This document shows positions 29,694 through 38,233 of a stretch of DNA of 64,000 bases, in pieces. Both the position numbers and the translations under genes were made by a program. How positions within the stretch are numbered: the stretch's first letter is position 1; each line of letters opens with the position of its first letter. Where the stretch lies: assembly GCA_039105265.1 (NCBI GenBank), contig JAPFFF010000037.1, forward strand, positions 434,001 to 498,000, given 5' to 3'. The notes under the pieces were generated by a model, which was not told the origin of the DNA, ran no database searches, and saw only the letters and a program-made list of their open reading frames with translations. Source of the DNA: Tritrichomonas musculus. Its lineage: Eukaryota > Parabasalia > Tritrichomonadida > Tritrichomonadidae.

Positions 29694-30398
29694 TCATTTG
29701 AATGCTTTTCTTCTCATACCTCCTGGTACGGAAAATTCAATAGATATTTTTGATCCGTTCATTAGCACACCGTTCATTGCTTTAACAGCAGCTTCTGATC
29801 CTCGAGTATCCCAATATTCAATGAAACGCTGAGTGGGTTTCTGAGGGGTACCACGTATTTGTCTAATTTCGCCGTATTGAGAAAAATATTGAGATAAAAT
29901 TGGATTTGTTATTTGAGGAGGCAAGTGGAAGAGCACAATTGTTCCATTGTTAATTGGGTGTTGCGATCCAGAAATTGGTCTTGGTGTTGAAAATTTAACT
30001 TCAATCACTTTACCATTAAAATCCATATTATTATAAAATTTACGGAAGCTTAGCGAATGCCTGATATCGAAGAATTCAATATGCAATTGTTCATCTTCGT
30101 AGTCAAATGTATTGATAATTGACGGAGGATTTACAATTTCATGAATATTTGATTGATCGTATTTTTTTGGGAGGTAGAGAACGTTAACTGCACGACTCTC
30201 AATCTCACTTGGATCTGTCGGATTTTCCCCCTCTGCCCGAACAGCAATTGGTGCTGAAAACTTTGGAGGAGCTTGAAATGTTGGTAGATTGAGAGGAGAA
30301 TTAGTAGTGATATCAGTAGGCGAGTACGAAATTGAGTTCTTCATTGATGGTGGAGTTTCGATATAAAATCCCCAATCTTCATCTTGTGTAAAAGACAT
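29694..30398 (-). CDS. Mei2-like RNA-binding protein, RRM1-RRM2 only
   Basis: This is a 234-residue protein. RRM1 (about 68-145) contains LHIEFFDIRHSLSFRKF. RRM2 (about 152-226) begins GTIVLFHLPPQITNPILSQY, continues FSQYGEIRQIRGTPQKP and RFIEYWDTRGSEAAVKAMNG, and ends SIEFSVPGGMRRK. These are close to the plant and fungal Mei2-like signatures (RETPHK, EFYDVRAAEAALRALN, PGGARR). The third, C-terminal RRM that marks full Mei2 proteins is absent. In fission yeast Mei2 drives meiosis by binding a non-coding RNA; here the role is unknown. Residues 1-60 are disordered. Confidence 0.85.
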   Translation of the reverse strand: MSFTQDEDWGFYIETPPSMKNSISYSPTDITTNSPLNLPTFQAPPKFSAPIAVRAEGENPTDPSEIESRAVNVLYLPKKYDQSNIHEIVNPPSIINTFDYEDEQLHIEFFDIRHSLSFRKFYNNMDFNGKVIEVKFSTPRPISGSQHPINNGTIVLFHLPPQITNPILSQYFSQYGEIRQIRGTPQKPTQRFIEYWDTRGSEAAVKAMNGVLMNGSKISIEFSVPGGMRRKAFK

Positions 30399-31494
30399 TA
30401 TTTCTATGAAAGAATTATGAACGAAATGTTATCTAAAAAAAAAATTAAAGTAATAGGTCAATTTATTGGAGAATAATTGATTATACGACATTTTTCATTT
30501 TTTTCTCTTTTTCAATAAAAAACGATATATAATTCAGAATATAGTTTTCAATCCATCAAATCCATTTGAATTTCTTAACAAAAATTGAGTACAAGAAAAA
30601 ATGGTTCAAAAAAATTTTTATTATTAATCTTTGATTTTCATATCAATTTACATTTTATAATAAAATTTTTATTATCAAAAATAATTCTGGATGTTTTAAA
30701 TTTTAGAACAAATCATTGTATTTATTGCAAATCAAATTATTTTTCGATATTTTAAAACAACTAAAATTTAAATAAGAAATTGAATTTTTTTCTTTCAATT
30801 TTCAATTATTCAAAAATTTTAGAAATTTTTATTTTTATCAGAATATATAATGTTCAAATTAAATAATAATTCTATATTTAAAATTATAAACAAACAAAGC
30901 ATTTAATTTAAATCTTTAAATTGCATAAGATTGATAAAAAAAACAATATATTAATACAATAATTTTAGGGACATGAGTTCACTTTTACTCACATTATATC
31001 GTTGAGTTCTTTTCGTTTTTACGTGAATTTTGGCCAAATGCATTTGTGAATAAATGCAAAAAAATGCAAAGAGTATAAAGAATACAAATCTTATTATATA
31101 TATCAAATTATAATTTCAAAATGTCTTAAAGCCCAAAAGCAATTATAATTATAATTTGAAATCAACTAAGCAAAATGCTACCAAAAAATAAAAAATAAAA
31201 ATAATTAGTTTAAGCATCTACCATAATCTTTGAAGGAAAAAAGTAATTTGAGGGAGGAATCAATTTAAAAATATTTGTTAAAGAATTATGTTGATAAATA
31301 CATTTTAATAGTCCTTTTTGATTTGTTTAAAAGCATGAATAAATAAATATATCTATAATTTCACAAAATATAATTTCATATATATCAAAATGCATAATAA
31401 AATTTAAATAGTCGACATACACAAGAAAACAATAAACAATCATAATTTTTTTTGATTTTCTTCTTCTTCTTCTTGAAAATTCGCCAAAAAAAAA
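30399..31494. other. Long intergenic region
   Basis: About 1.1 kb, strongly AT-rich. It holds the 5' flank of the Mei2-like gene and the 3' flank of the ANK-RhoGEF gene. A GC-richer patch at about 30969-31040 contains TTCACTTTTACTCAC and AATGCATTTGTGAATAAATGC, without a coding frame. No RNA gene is recognised. Confidence 0.35.
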
Positions 31495-34400
31495 TTAGTC
31501 AATTGAAATATCAATATCAGATATGATATCAGATTCTTGTCCTTCACTTCTTTGAAGAGTTTGGAATTGGTAGTTGATCATTGGAATTTGTTCACCTGTT
31601 ACTGGGTCTGTTTTATGCTTAATAACGATTCCAGAGTTGATCAATTGTTGCTTGAACTTGTCTTTAGCTTCAGTTTTTGTTTTACATTGATCATTCAAAA
31701 AGTGACGAGATAGTATAGACTTTGACTCTTCGCCAACCCATGAAATGTAGCAATATTCGAAGTTACGAGATGAAATTTCTTCATCTTCATCCTGGTATTT
31801 GAAAATATTGCCAACATTGTTTATCCATTCTTTTCTGACAAATGTCAAGTCTTCATTAGAGCCGTTTGTTGGGAGACATTTAAGAAACATTGAGCCAAAA
31901 GGAGTATAGACCATCATTGAGTCATTTCCGTATTCTTTTCCAAAGTCCCAGTGCACTTCATATGGCTTACAAGAGAATTTCAATTTGAATTTATCAGCGG
32001 TCTTTTGAACACCAAATAAAATTGAATTCTTGAACAAATAAATGGCAATTTTGTTCTTGTTAATGAAGCTTTCAATACTGCTTCCGTATGAATAATAAGA
32101 AAAGATCTCAAAGGCTCCAATTCGTCTCTTTAAGGTCTTAATTCCCCACTCGTTGCTCTGTGCATAAGGATCATCTTTCTCTTCGACTTCAAAGGGGCCA
32201 CATGGACGTTTAAATGATTTCAATTCAAAAGAGCCATGATAATACAAAATATCATTATATGTAAATTGGGTAGTTTGGTCATTAATTGTAACCACAAACT
32301 TAAGTGACTGTAACTTTTTCTGTGAATTGGCTATACGTTGATTCTCAGTAACAGAGCTTCCTAGAAATGAAAATTTGTTCTTGGCTGCTTGTAAAGGTTG
32401 GCAATCAGGATGATCAGCTGGAGTATTTTTAATGGTGGCGTCAATTAAACTAGTATACCAAGTGAAAACTTGGGTTGGTACAATTAATATATCAGATACA
32501 GTTTGAGAACCAATCCCTGTTCCTTGGCTTAAAAAGTCTGAAAACATATTATCATTCGCTATAATTTCTTTTGTGTCTTCATATTCAACGCTGACACCTA
32601 AAAGTGGTACGTAAGCATCTTTGAAGTAAAGAAGGAAGTTTCCTAGTTCTGAGCTTGGCTTCAGGTTGAAGAAGATGTAGCCAATTCTATCTACAAAATT
32701 CCGAAGAAGTCTTCGCATAAAAGTTATGTCATAAACATAATGTTCAACTTTTGAATTATCTAAGATTCTGTCTGTTCGATCAAAAACTCTTAGAAGAGCC
32801 GTGAATCCAATTGCAGCGTTTTTATGAGTATTGTAAAGCTCTTCAATACTTCCTGCACGTGCTTCAGGCTTCTTCAGAAGTGGACGAATTTCTTCTTGCT
32901 TCCATTCGTCAGCAAATGGATAACATGCTGGCGATACAATGAAAGAGGCGCCTTTTTCAACAAGTAAAGAGGAGATCTCAAAACTTCCGACCATGATTGC
33001 ATGGTGAAGAGGTGTTAGATACTTTCCGTATGGATCTGTCTTGTTTCGGTCCTCTATAGAAGGGTTTGCGTTGTTATCAAGAATGGTTTTGACAAGAAGA
33101 ACTGAATCTTTTTCGGTTTCTTTTTCAGAAAACATTAATATGGCAGCAGTTAAGAGAGGAATTCCTTCTTTGTTGTATATATTTAATGAATAGCCGTTGT
33201 TAACTAAGTATTCGACATTTTTAACAGTTAATGGTGAATCAAAAATTGGCATTTGAACAACATTGGAAAGAGCACGTGCGCATTTGGTAGAATCATTTCT
33301 TTCTTTTGACGCTATCTCAAGGGGAGTTTTGTTGTCATTATCACGCTCTTGAATAATTTTGTTGATGGTTTCTTCTGGAAGTACTTTTAATAATACATTT
33401 ACAGCAATTTCGTTGTTGTTGATTGCACAGATATGGAATATATTCTGCCCTTTGTTGTTTTTGATGGTTGGATCGGCTCCAGCTTTGAGCAAAATATCCA
33501 AGTTTTTTTCAAAATTGGCTTCCTCTTCCATTGCAAATTTGCCATCATCTTCATGAATTTCAAGCCGACCTGCAAATGTTGAGTATTTAACATGTTTTAA
33601 TTTCATACTATCTTCATTTATGAAATGATTGCTATAATTAGATAGATTGTATTCGTTAATATTGCCTTTTCCTAATTTATCACTGCTAGTGGTGCCATTG
33701 CTATTATTGAATAAATTGTTGTTAGCATTATTACCAGAACTGTTAGTGGCATTACCATTAGTAGTTCGTAAACGACTCATCATTAAAAAGTGAAGTGGTG
33801 TTTCGCCATCGTTATTTGGATCATTTGGCGAGATCTTATAGCTTAAGCCATCATTTATCGAAACTTCGTTGTTGAGTGAAGCTGCTCTATGTAAAAAAGT
33901 ATTACGGACAGAATCTCTAGCATCAACAAGTTCGTCATGACCTTGCAAAAATAAGTTTCGAATTTCGCTTTTAAAATGGCAAGCTGTTTCATGTATGAGA
34001 GGTCTTCCTCTTGAATACAACTTTGGATTGAATCCTGCTTCGAGAAATGCTTGAATGATGTCAACTGGCATCTCATTAACGACTGCGTTGATAAAGCAAG
34101 GCTGGTCAGTTTCTAAAAGATAAGCAACCATAGCTCTATCATCTTTAGCTTGCCTAGAATCGCTGTTTTCTGCACTGGTTCGCACTTTCTTTACGTAATT
34201 TAATATTAATTTGAGAAAAGAGAATTTTTGATCATCATAAGCTGCTCTTAATAATGTCTTTCCCGATTCCATTGCTACATTAAGTGGAAATCCTTCCTTA
34301 AAAAGTGCTTCTGTTATAGAAATGGCTGTATTTTCGTCTAACCGATTGAGTGATTCCATTATTGATATAATACTAGAATCAATTTGAGGTTTTCGTGCCA

Positions 34401-35565
34401 AAATAAAATTTAAAGCTTCCAATTGGCCATTTACAACGCAGCATGTAATTATAGATCTTTGTTTATAATCTAAAACGCTAAAATCAGGCGGCTTTCTAAT
34501 AAAGAAGCTATTAAGTGCACTTAACTGTCCATGAAGTGCTGCATAATGATAAGCTGAATATTGCATTGGCTCTCTCATTAACATTGGATCTGCGCCTTTT
34601 GCAAGTAATTCTTCGACAATATCATCATTTTTGTTTTTGAGAGCTAGAATAAGTGGCGTTATGCCAGATGAACTTATTATATCGACCTTTCCTTTATAAG
34701 ATTTAATATAATTCATATTTGACTCAAGTACTGCTTTGTGAAGTTCAGAATTATAAAAGCATCTTCCAGTTTGTTGCCACTGAGATGATCTTTGAATTAA
34801 ACTAGATATCAATTCAGAAACATTTTTCTTATTGTAGGATGCATTCATAGAAAATAAAATTTCTGCTATCTCTGGAATAGTTGCAAGTTCTATTGGCGTT
34901 TTATCAGTTTTGCCTTGAGAATTAAGAGTTTTAAGATTGATATCAGCATGATATTTAATCAATATTTGTAAATAATCTGCATCTTCTGGCACAGTAGATT
35001 GGCATATATAGTGTATTAAAGCAAAATTATTGTCATCAACAGCATTAATGCGAGAAGGTGGGATATTTGCAACAATAAGTTCAAAACAACTTTTTGATTT
35101 ACTTTCTATGCAAAGTTTTCCTATTGTCACTGAATTATTTGATATATATTGACGAGCTGCATAATTTTGAAGAATTTCAACAAGACCAACTGAAAAATCA
35201 TTTTCACATGCGTACTGAATGGGATTTTTTCCATGATCATCTTCAACTATCGGTGAGGCACAATTTAAAATTAAATGATGAACTGCTCGAAGATTACGAG
35301 ATTTAACTGCAATATGAAGAGCTGTTTGTTGACGAATATCTGTTCCATCAATATAAACAAATCCTTTTAATAAAACTTCCCAATGTTCGAATTGAAGATT
35401 TTCTGCGAGAACATGTAAAATTGTTCTTTTTTGATCATCCAAAAAAAAATCTAGTCCAAAAGATGGTAAATAAATACTTCTAAGCTGATTATTTAGCTGT
35501 TGTCCATTATTTCCAATTGCTGTAAGGCACATTTCAAGAACAGTTGAATGCCTTGCTTCAGTCAT
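31495..35565 (-). CDS. Ankyrin-repeat RhoGEF (ANK-DH-PH)
   Basis: The 1356-residue protein starts with about 20 ankyrin-like repeats (about 45-890; for example TILHVLAENLQFEHWEVLL, TPLHFLMMSR, LTPLHHAIMVGSFEISSLLV), interrupted by an Asn/Ser/Gly-rich insert around 600-640. A DH-like domain spans about 900-1080; its most telling part is ILIVPTQVFTWYTSLI followed by NTPADHPDCQPLQAA, matching the 'PVQR..Y..LL...TP..HPD' signature. A PH-like domain follows (about 1100-1250). DH-PH proteins exchange nucleotide on Rho/Rac GTPases; ankyrin repeats would target it. An AAACTTTTTGAA box lies 37 bases upstream. ANK plus DH-PH in this order is unusual outside trichomonads. Confidence 0.82.
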   Translation of the reverse strand: MTEARHSTVLEMCLTAIGNNGQQLNNQLRSIYLPSFGLDFFLDDQKRTILHVLAENLQFEHWEVLLKGFVYIDGTDIRQQTALHIAVKSRNLRAVHHLILNCASPIVEDDHGKNPIQYACENDFSVGLVEILQNYAARQYISNNSVTIGKLCIESKSKSCFELIVANIPPSRINAVDDNNFALIHYICQSTVPEDADYLQILIKYHADINLKTLNSQGKTDKTPIELATIPEIAEILFSMNASYNKKNVSELISSLIQRSSQWQQTGRCFYNSELHKAVLESNMNYIKSYKGKVDIISSSGITPLILALKNKNDDIVEELLAKGADPMLMREPMQYSAYHYAALHGQLSALNSFFIRKPPDFSVLDYKQRSIITCCVVNGQLEALNFILARKPQIDSSIISIMESLNRLDENTAISITEALFKEGFPLNVAMESGKTLLRAAYDDQKFSFLKLILNYVKKVRTSAENSDSRQAKDDRAMVAYLLETDQPCFINAVVNEMPVDIIQAFLEAGFNPKLYSRGRPLIHETACHFKSEIRNLFLQGHDELVDARDSVRNTFLHRAASLNNEVSINDGLSYKISPNDPNNDGETPLHFLMMSRLRTTNGNATNSSGNNANNNLFNNSNGTTSSDKLGKGNINEYNLSNYSNHFINEDSMKLKHVKYSTFAGRLEIHEDDGKFAMEEEANFEKNLDILLKAGADPTIKNNKGQNIFHICAINNNEIAVNVLLKVLPEETINKIIQERDNDNKTPLEIASKERNDSTKCARALSNVVQMPIFDSPLTVKNVEYLVNNGYSLNIYNKEGIPLLTAAILMFSEKETEKDSVLLVKTILDNNANPSIEDRNKTDPYGKYLTPLHHAIMVGSFEISSLLVEKGASFIVSPACYPFADEWKQEEIRPLLKKPEARAGSIEELYNTHKNAAIGFTALLRVFDRTDRILDNSKVEHYVYDITFMRRLLRNFVDRIGYIFFNLKPSSELGNFLLYFKDAYVPLLGVSVEYEDTKEIIANDNMFSDFLSQGTGIGSQTVSDILIVPTQVFTWYTSLIDATIKNTPADHPDCQPLQAAKNKFSFLGSSVTENQRIANSQKKLQSLKFVVTINDQTTQFTYNDILYYHGSFELKSFKRPCGPFEVEEKDDPYAQSNEWGIKTLKRRIGAFEIFSYYSYGSSIESFINKNKIAIYLFKNSILFGVQKTADKFKLKFSCKPYEVHWDFGKEYGNDSMMVYTPFGSMFLKCLPTNGSNEDLTFVRKEWINNVGNIFKYQDEDEEISSRNFEYCYISWVGEESKSILSRHFLNDQCKTKTEAKDKFKQQLINSGIVIKHKTDPVTGEQIPMINYQFQTLQRSEGQESDIISDIDISID

Positions 35566-35887
35566 TCTTCAAAGATGGTGTTAATTGAATTTTAATTCTA
35601 GAAACTTTTTGAACGGCGGGCTTACTTTTTAAGAGAAAAATAAAGAATTTAAGATCATAAAAGGAACTACTAATTCAATATTTAAATAATTTATTGAATT
35701 ATTTTGTTAATTTTAAAAAACATAAAATCCATAATGAATGAAGCAAGCAGAAGAATCCAGCTTGTAAAAAAAAGAAGTTTTAAATTACATCTATTCATTT
35801 TTAAAAACGCTTTCTGTGAAATGAAATAATAAATTGGGCTATTTCCACATAAACTTATTATATATTTAACATTGCTTGCAACTTATT
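35566..35887. other. Intergenic with promoter-like box
   Basis: Holds the 5' flank of the ANK-RhoGEF gene with AAACTTTTTGAA at 35602-35613, and the 3' flank of the RAD23-like gene. Confidence 0.45.
35602..35613 (-). promoter_or_regulatory. Candidate promoter box
   Basis: AAACTTTTTGAA 37 bases upstream of the ANK-RhoGEF ATG; same word as upstream of other genes. Confidence 0.35.
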
Positions 35888-36616
35888 TTAATGAAGGCAA
35901 GCTTTGGTAACTTCTTCATCTTTTTGGCACGCAAAATAAATTTGTAATACGTCTTCAGGTGAACCATACTTCAAAAGACGTGAAACAGCTGCTTTTTCTT
36001 CATTTGAAAGTTGGTCATATACATCCTGAAGATCGCCAAAATTAACTTGAGCGTTTGGAGTTTGGGGCTGAATGCCTTGGGGTTTATCATCAATTGCCAA
36101 ATTTCCGGTGTTACCATTTGGTTGATCTTTATCATCTTCAGCTGTTATGCTTCCATTTAATAAAAGAGTAACTGCAACTTCAATATTGTTTTCTGCTAAA
36201 TTTAATGCACGCTCACACATTTTCTTTTCAAAACCCATAGAAACTAGGTCCTCAAGTACATCAGCTTGATTAATTTGCTTATTTTGTCCTTCTGGCTGTG
36301 GTTGAGGAGGAACTTTGGGTTCGTCTGGTATAGAATTCACTAAATCTGAAGGTGATGAAGGCCTTTTTGATTTGGGGACCACTGGTCGATTGTCATTTAT
36401 AAAGTGAACAACAATATATGAATGATCTGGAACTTTGATTGATGAAACAATGGTGTCATCTTTTAATATTTTAGCTTGTAAAATAAATTTAAGTTTGTCA
36501 GCTGGATAATTTTCAACTTCATTAGAAAATTGTTGTTTAACATCAGCAATAGTATTTTGAGGGTCAACTTCTAAATTATATTCTTTTCCTCGAATTGTTC
36601 GAAATGGTAAAATCAT
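35888..36616 (-). CDS. Compact RAD23-like ubiquitin receptor (UBL-UBA-UBA)
   Basis: The 242-residue protein has a ubiquitin-like domain (1-75, ILPFRTIRGKEYNLEVDP), a first UBA (about 117-156, EDLVSMGFEKKMCERALNLA) and a C-terminal UBA (about 201-241, EEKAAVSRLLKYGSPEDVLQ followed by IYFACQKDEE), the latter close to the classical RAD23 UBA2. The XPC-binding STI1-like domain between the UBAs of full RAD23 (about 360-400 residues) is missing. RAD23 carries ubiquitylated substrates to the proteasome and stabilises XPC in repair; the first role fits this short form. It is divergent from the SCAMP gene. Confidence 0.85.
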   Translation of the reverse strand: MILPFRTIRGKEYNLEVDPQNTIADVKQQFSNEVENYPADKLKFILQAKILKDDTIVSSIKVPDHSYIVVHFINDNRPVVPKSKRPSSPSDLVNSIPDEPKVPPQPQPEGQNKQINQADVLEDLVSMGFEKKMCERALNLAENNIEVAVTLLLNGSITAEDDKDQPNGNTGNLAIDDKPQGIQPQTPNAQVNFGDLQDVYDQLSNEEKAAVSRLLKYGSPEDVLQIYFACQKDEEVTKACLH

Positions 36617-36844
36617 TTATTTTAAAGTGTAAAATTTTGATTATTTTCATTGAATTTTTTTTCACCGAAAAGAATTTTATTTTGAAATTTGAAATATGCC
36701 ATATAATCTTTTTCAGGAAAAATTATATCGACTGTATTATTTTGCTGTAACCTACATATCAAAAAGTTGCACAAATCTCAAAAATGAATTTTTCAATTGA
36801 TTAGATTTTCAAAAGGTTAAAAAAATTGTAACAAAAACTCTATA
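36617..36844. promoter_or_regulatory. RAD23/SCAMP divergent promoter
   Basis: A 228-base spacer between two start codons. It contains TCAAAAAGTTGCAC at 36759-36772, 73 bases upstream of the SCAMP ATG. The same 14 bases occur inside both copies of the MULE-like MITE. Confidence 0.45.
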
Positions 36845-37951
36845 ATGTCTAACCCATTTGACGAAACAGTTGATGATTCTTACAATCCATTTGCTGCTGG
36901 ATACAATGATCAAGATGCAGCACCAGCGCCGACTCAAAATAACACATATAATCAATCATACGAACCTCCACAAGACACATATCAAGCACCTCAAAACACA
37001 TATAATCAATCAAACCCACCTCAAAATCAACAATCATACGATACAAGTAACCCATATGGAGCTCCTCGCTCACAAAGTACAAAACAATCAGGAACTGCTA
37101 TCACAAAAGTTATGAATGCGGTAGGTGTTAATGCTGATTACGTAGACCCAGTTACAGGAGTTCCAATTTCTCAAGCCGATCTTGACAGACGTGAAGAAGC
37201 GCTCAATAGACGAGAGCAAGCAATCGCGGGTAAAGAAACAGCTCTTGCAAACGGAACTTTAGAAAGGCCTGTAAATCCAAAGAACTTCCCTCCTTTTTTA
37301 AAATGGTGGTCTTATCATCCTGATGAAGATCTTCCTCAAAATGCTGTTAAAATGGCCAAATTAATATTTTATGTTTTTGGTGCTACTGGAATTGTTTATT
37401 TGATTAATTTTATTGGATGCCTCTGCTGCTTAAATAGCGGAGCTGCTGCAAGAGTGTCATCACCAGCCACAAAAATTGTTTTAAGTACAATATTCCTTTT
37501 CGTTTTCTGGCCCATATCATATGAACTTTGTTATTTTGTTTTATATCGATCTCTTGTTCAGCAAAAAGCAATGCGTTATTTCTGTTTTTTGGGAACTTAT
37601 GCCATTTGGATTCTTATTCTTGCTTTAAACGTAATTGGACTTGATGATGGTGGATCAGTAGGTTTTATTCAAATGATCGATTTATTTTCAGCTGAAAGTG
37701 GTAAGTTTGTTGCTGTAATTGCTTTAATCTTTTGCATTGTTGCCTGCGGTGACATTGCTATTATGGTTTACACTTATATATTGTGCATCAGATTCTACAA
37801 GAGCGAAGGACTTACACAGAAAGCATTTTCTGAAGCTTCCCAATTTGCAGCTCAAAAAGCTCGTGAAAATCCAGATGCAATCATGGAAGTTGCACGCGAT
37901 AATCCAGATCTTGTTTATGGAGCAGCATCCCATGCAGCTAACTACGCTTAA
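36845..37951 (+). CDS. SCAMP: Secretory carrier-associated membrane protein (SCAMP)
   Basis: This is a 368-residue protein. The N-terminus has two NPF motifs (3-5 and 14-16) that bind EH-domain proteins, then a Q/N/P/Y-rich stretch. A short coiled coil (DLDRREEALNRREQAI, 111-126) precedes the conserved SCAMP sequence NFPPFLKWWSYHPDEDLPQN (146-165). Four transmembrane helices follow at about 172-195, 208-233, 243-264 and 287-313, and the rest is a cytosolic tail. SCAMPs are tetraspanning proteins of post-Golgi and endosomal vesicles. All diagnostic parts are present; length is close to animal SCAMP1. Confidence 0.93.
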   Translation: MSNPFDETVDDSYNPFAAGYNDQDAAPAPTQNNTYNQSYEPPQDTYQAPQNTYNQSNPPQNQQSYDTSNPYGAPRSQSTKQSGTAITKVMNAVGVNADYVDPVTGVPISQADLDRREEALNRREQAIAGKETALANGTLERPVNPKNFPPFLKWWSYHPDEDLPQNAVKMAKLIFYVFGATGIVYLINFIGCLCCLNSGAAARVSSPATKIVLSTIFLFVFWPISYELCYFVLYRSLVQQKAMRYFCFLGTYAIWILILALNVIGLDDGGSVGFIQMIDLFSAESGKFVAVIALIFCIVACGDIAIMVYTYILCIRFYKSEGLTQKAFSEASQFAAQKARENPDAIMEVARDNPDLVYGAASHAANYA

Positions 37952-38233
37952 AATGCTTTTTTTAATGAAATCATTTTTTTAAAAAAGAATAAAATTGATT
38001 TTTATTTTATTTCAGATGATTAAAAACTTTTTCTTTATGTAAAAAGAGCAAGTTTTTTTTCTTTTTATTTTTGTTTTTCATTTGATTTTTTGCAAAAAAT
38101 AAATTCAATATCTAGATATTAACAACATTTTTTTTTTGTTATAAATCAAATATATAAATGTAGAACATATATATTGTAATCATTGCAGGATTAGTATTAA
38201 AGTTCAAAGCATTATTAAATAATATACAATTTT
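37952..38233. other. Convergent 3' flanks
   Basis: T-rich spacer between the SCAMP and surface-protein genes. No feature supported. Confidence 0.35.
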
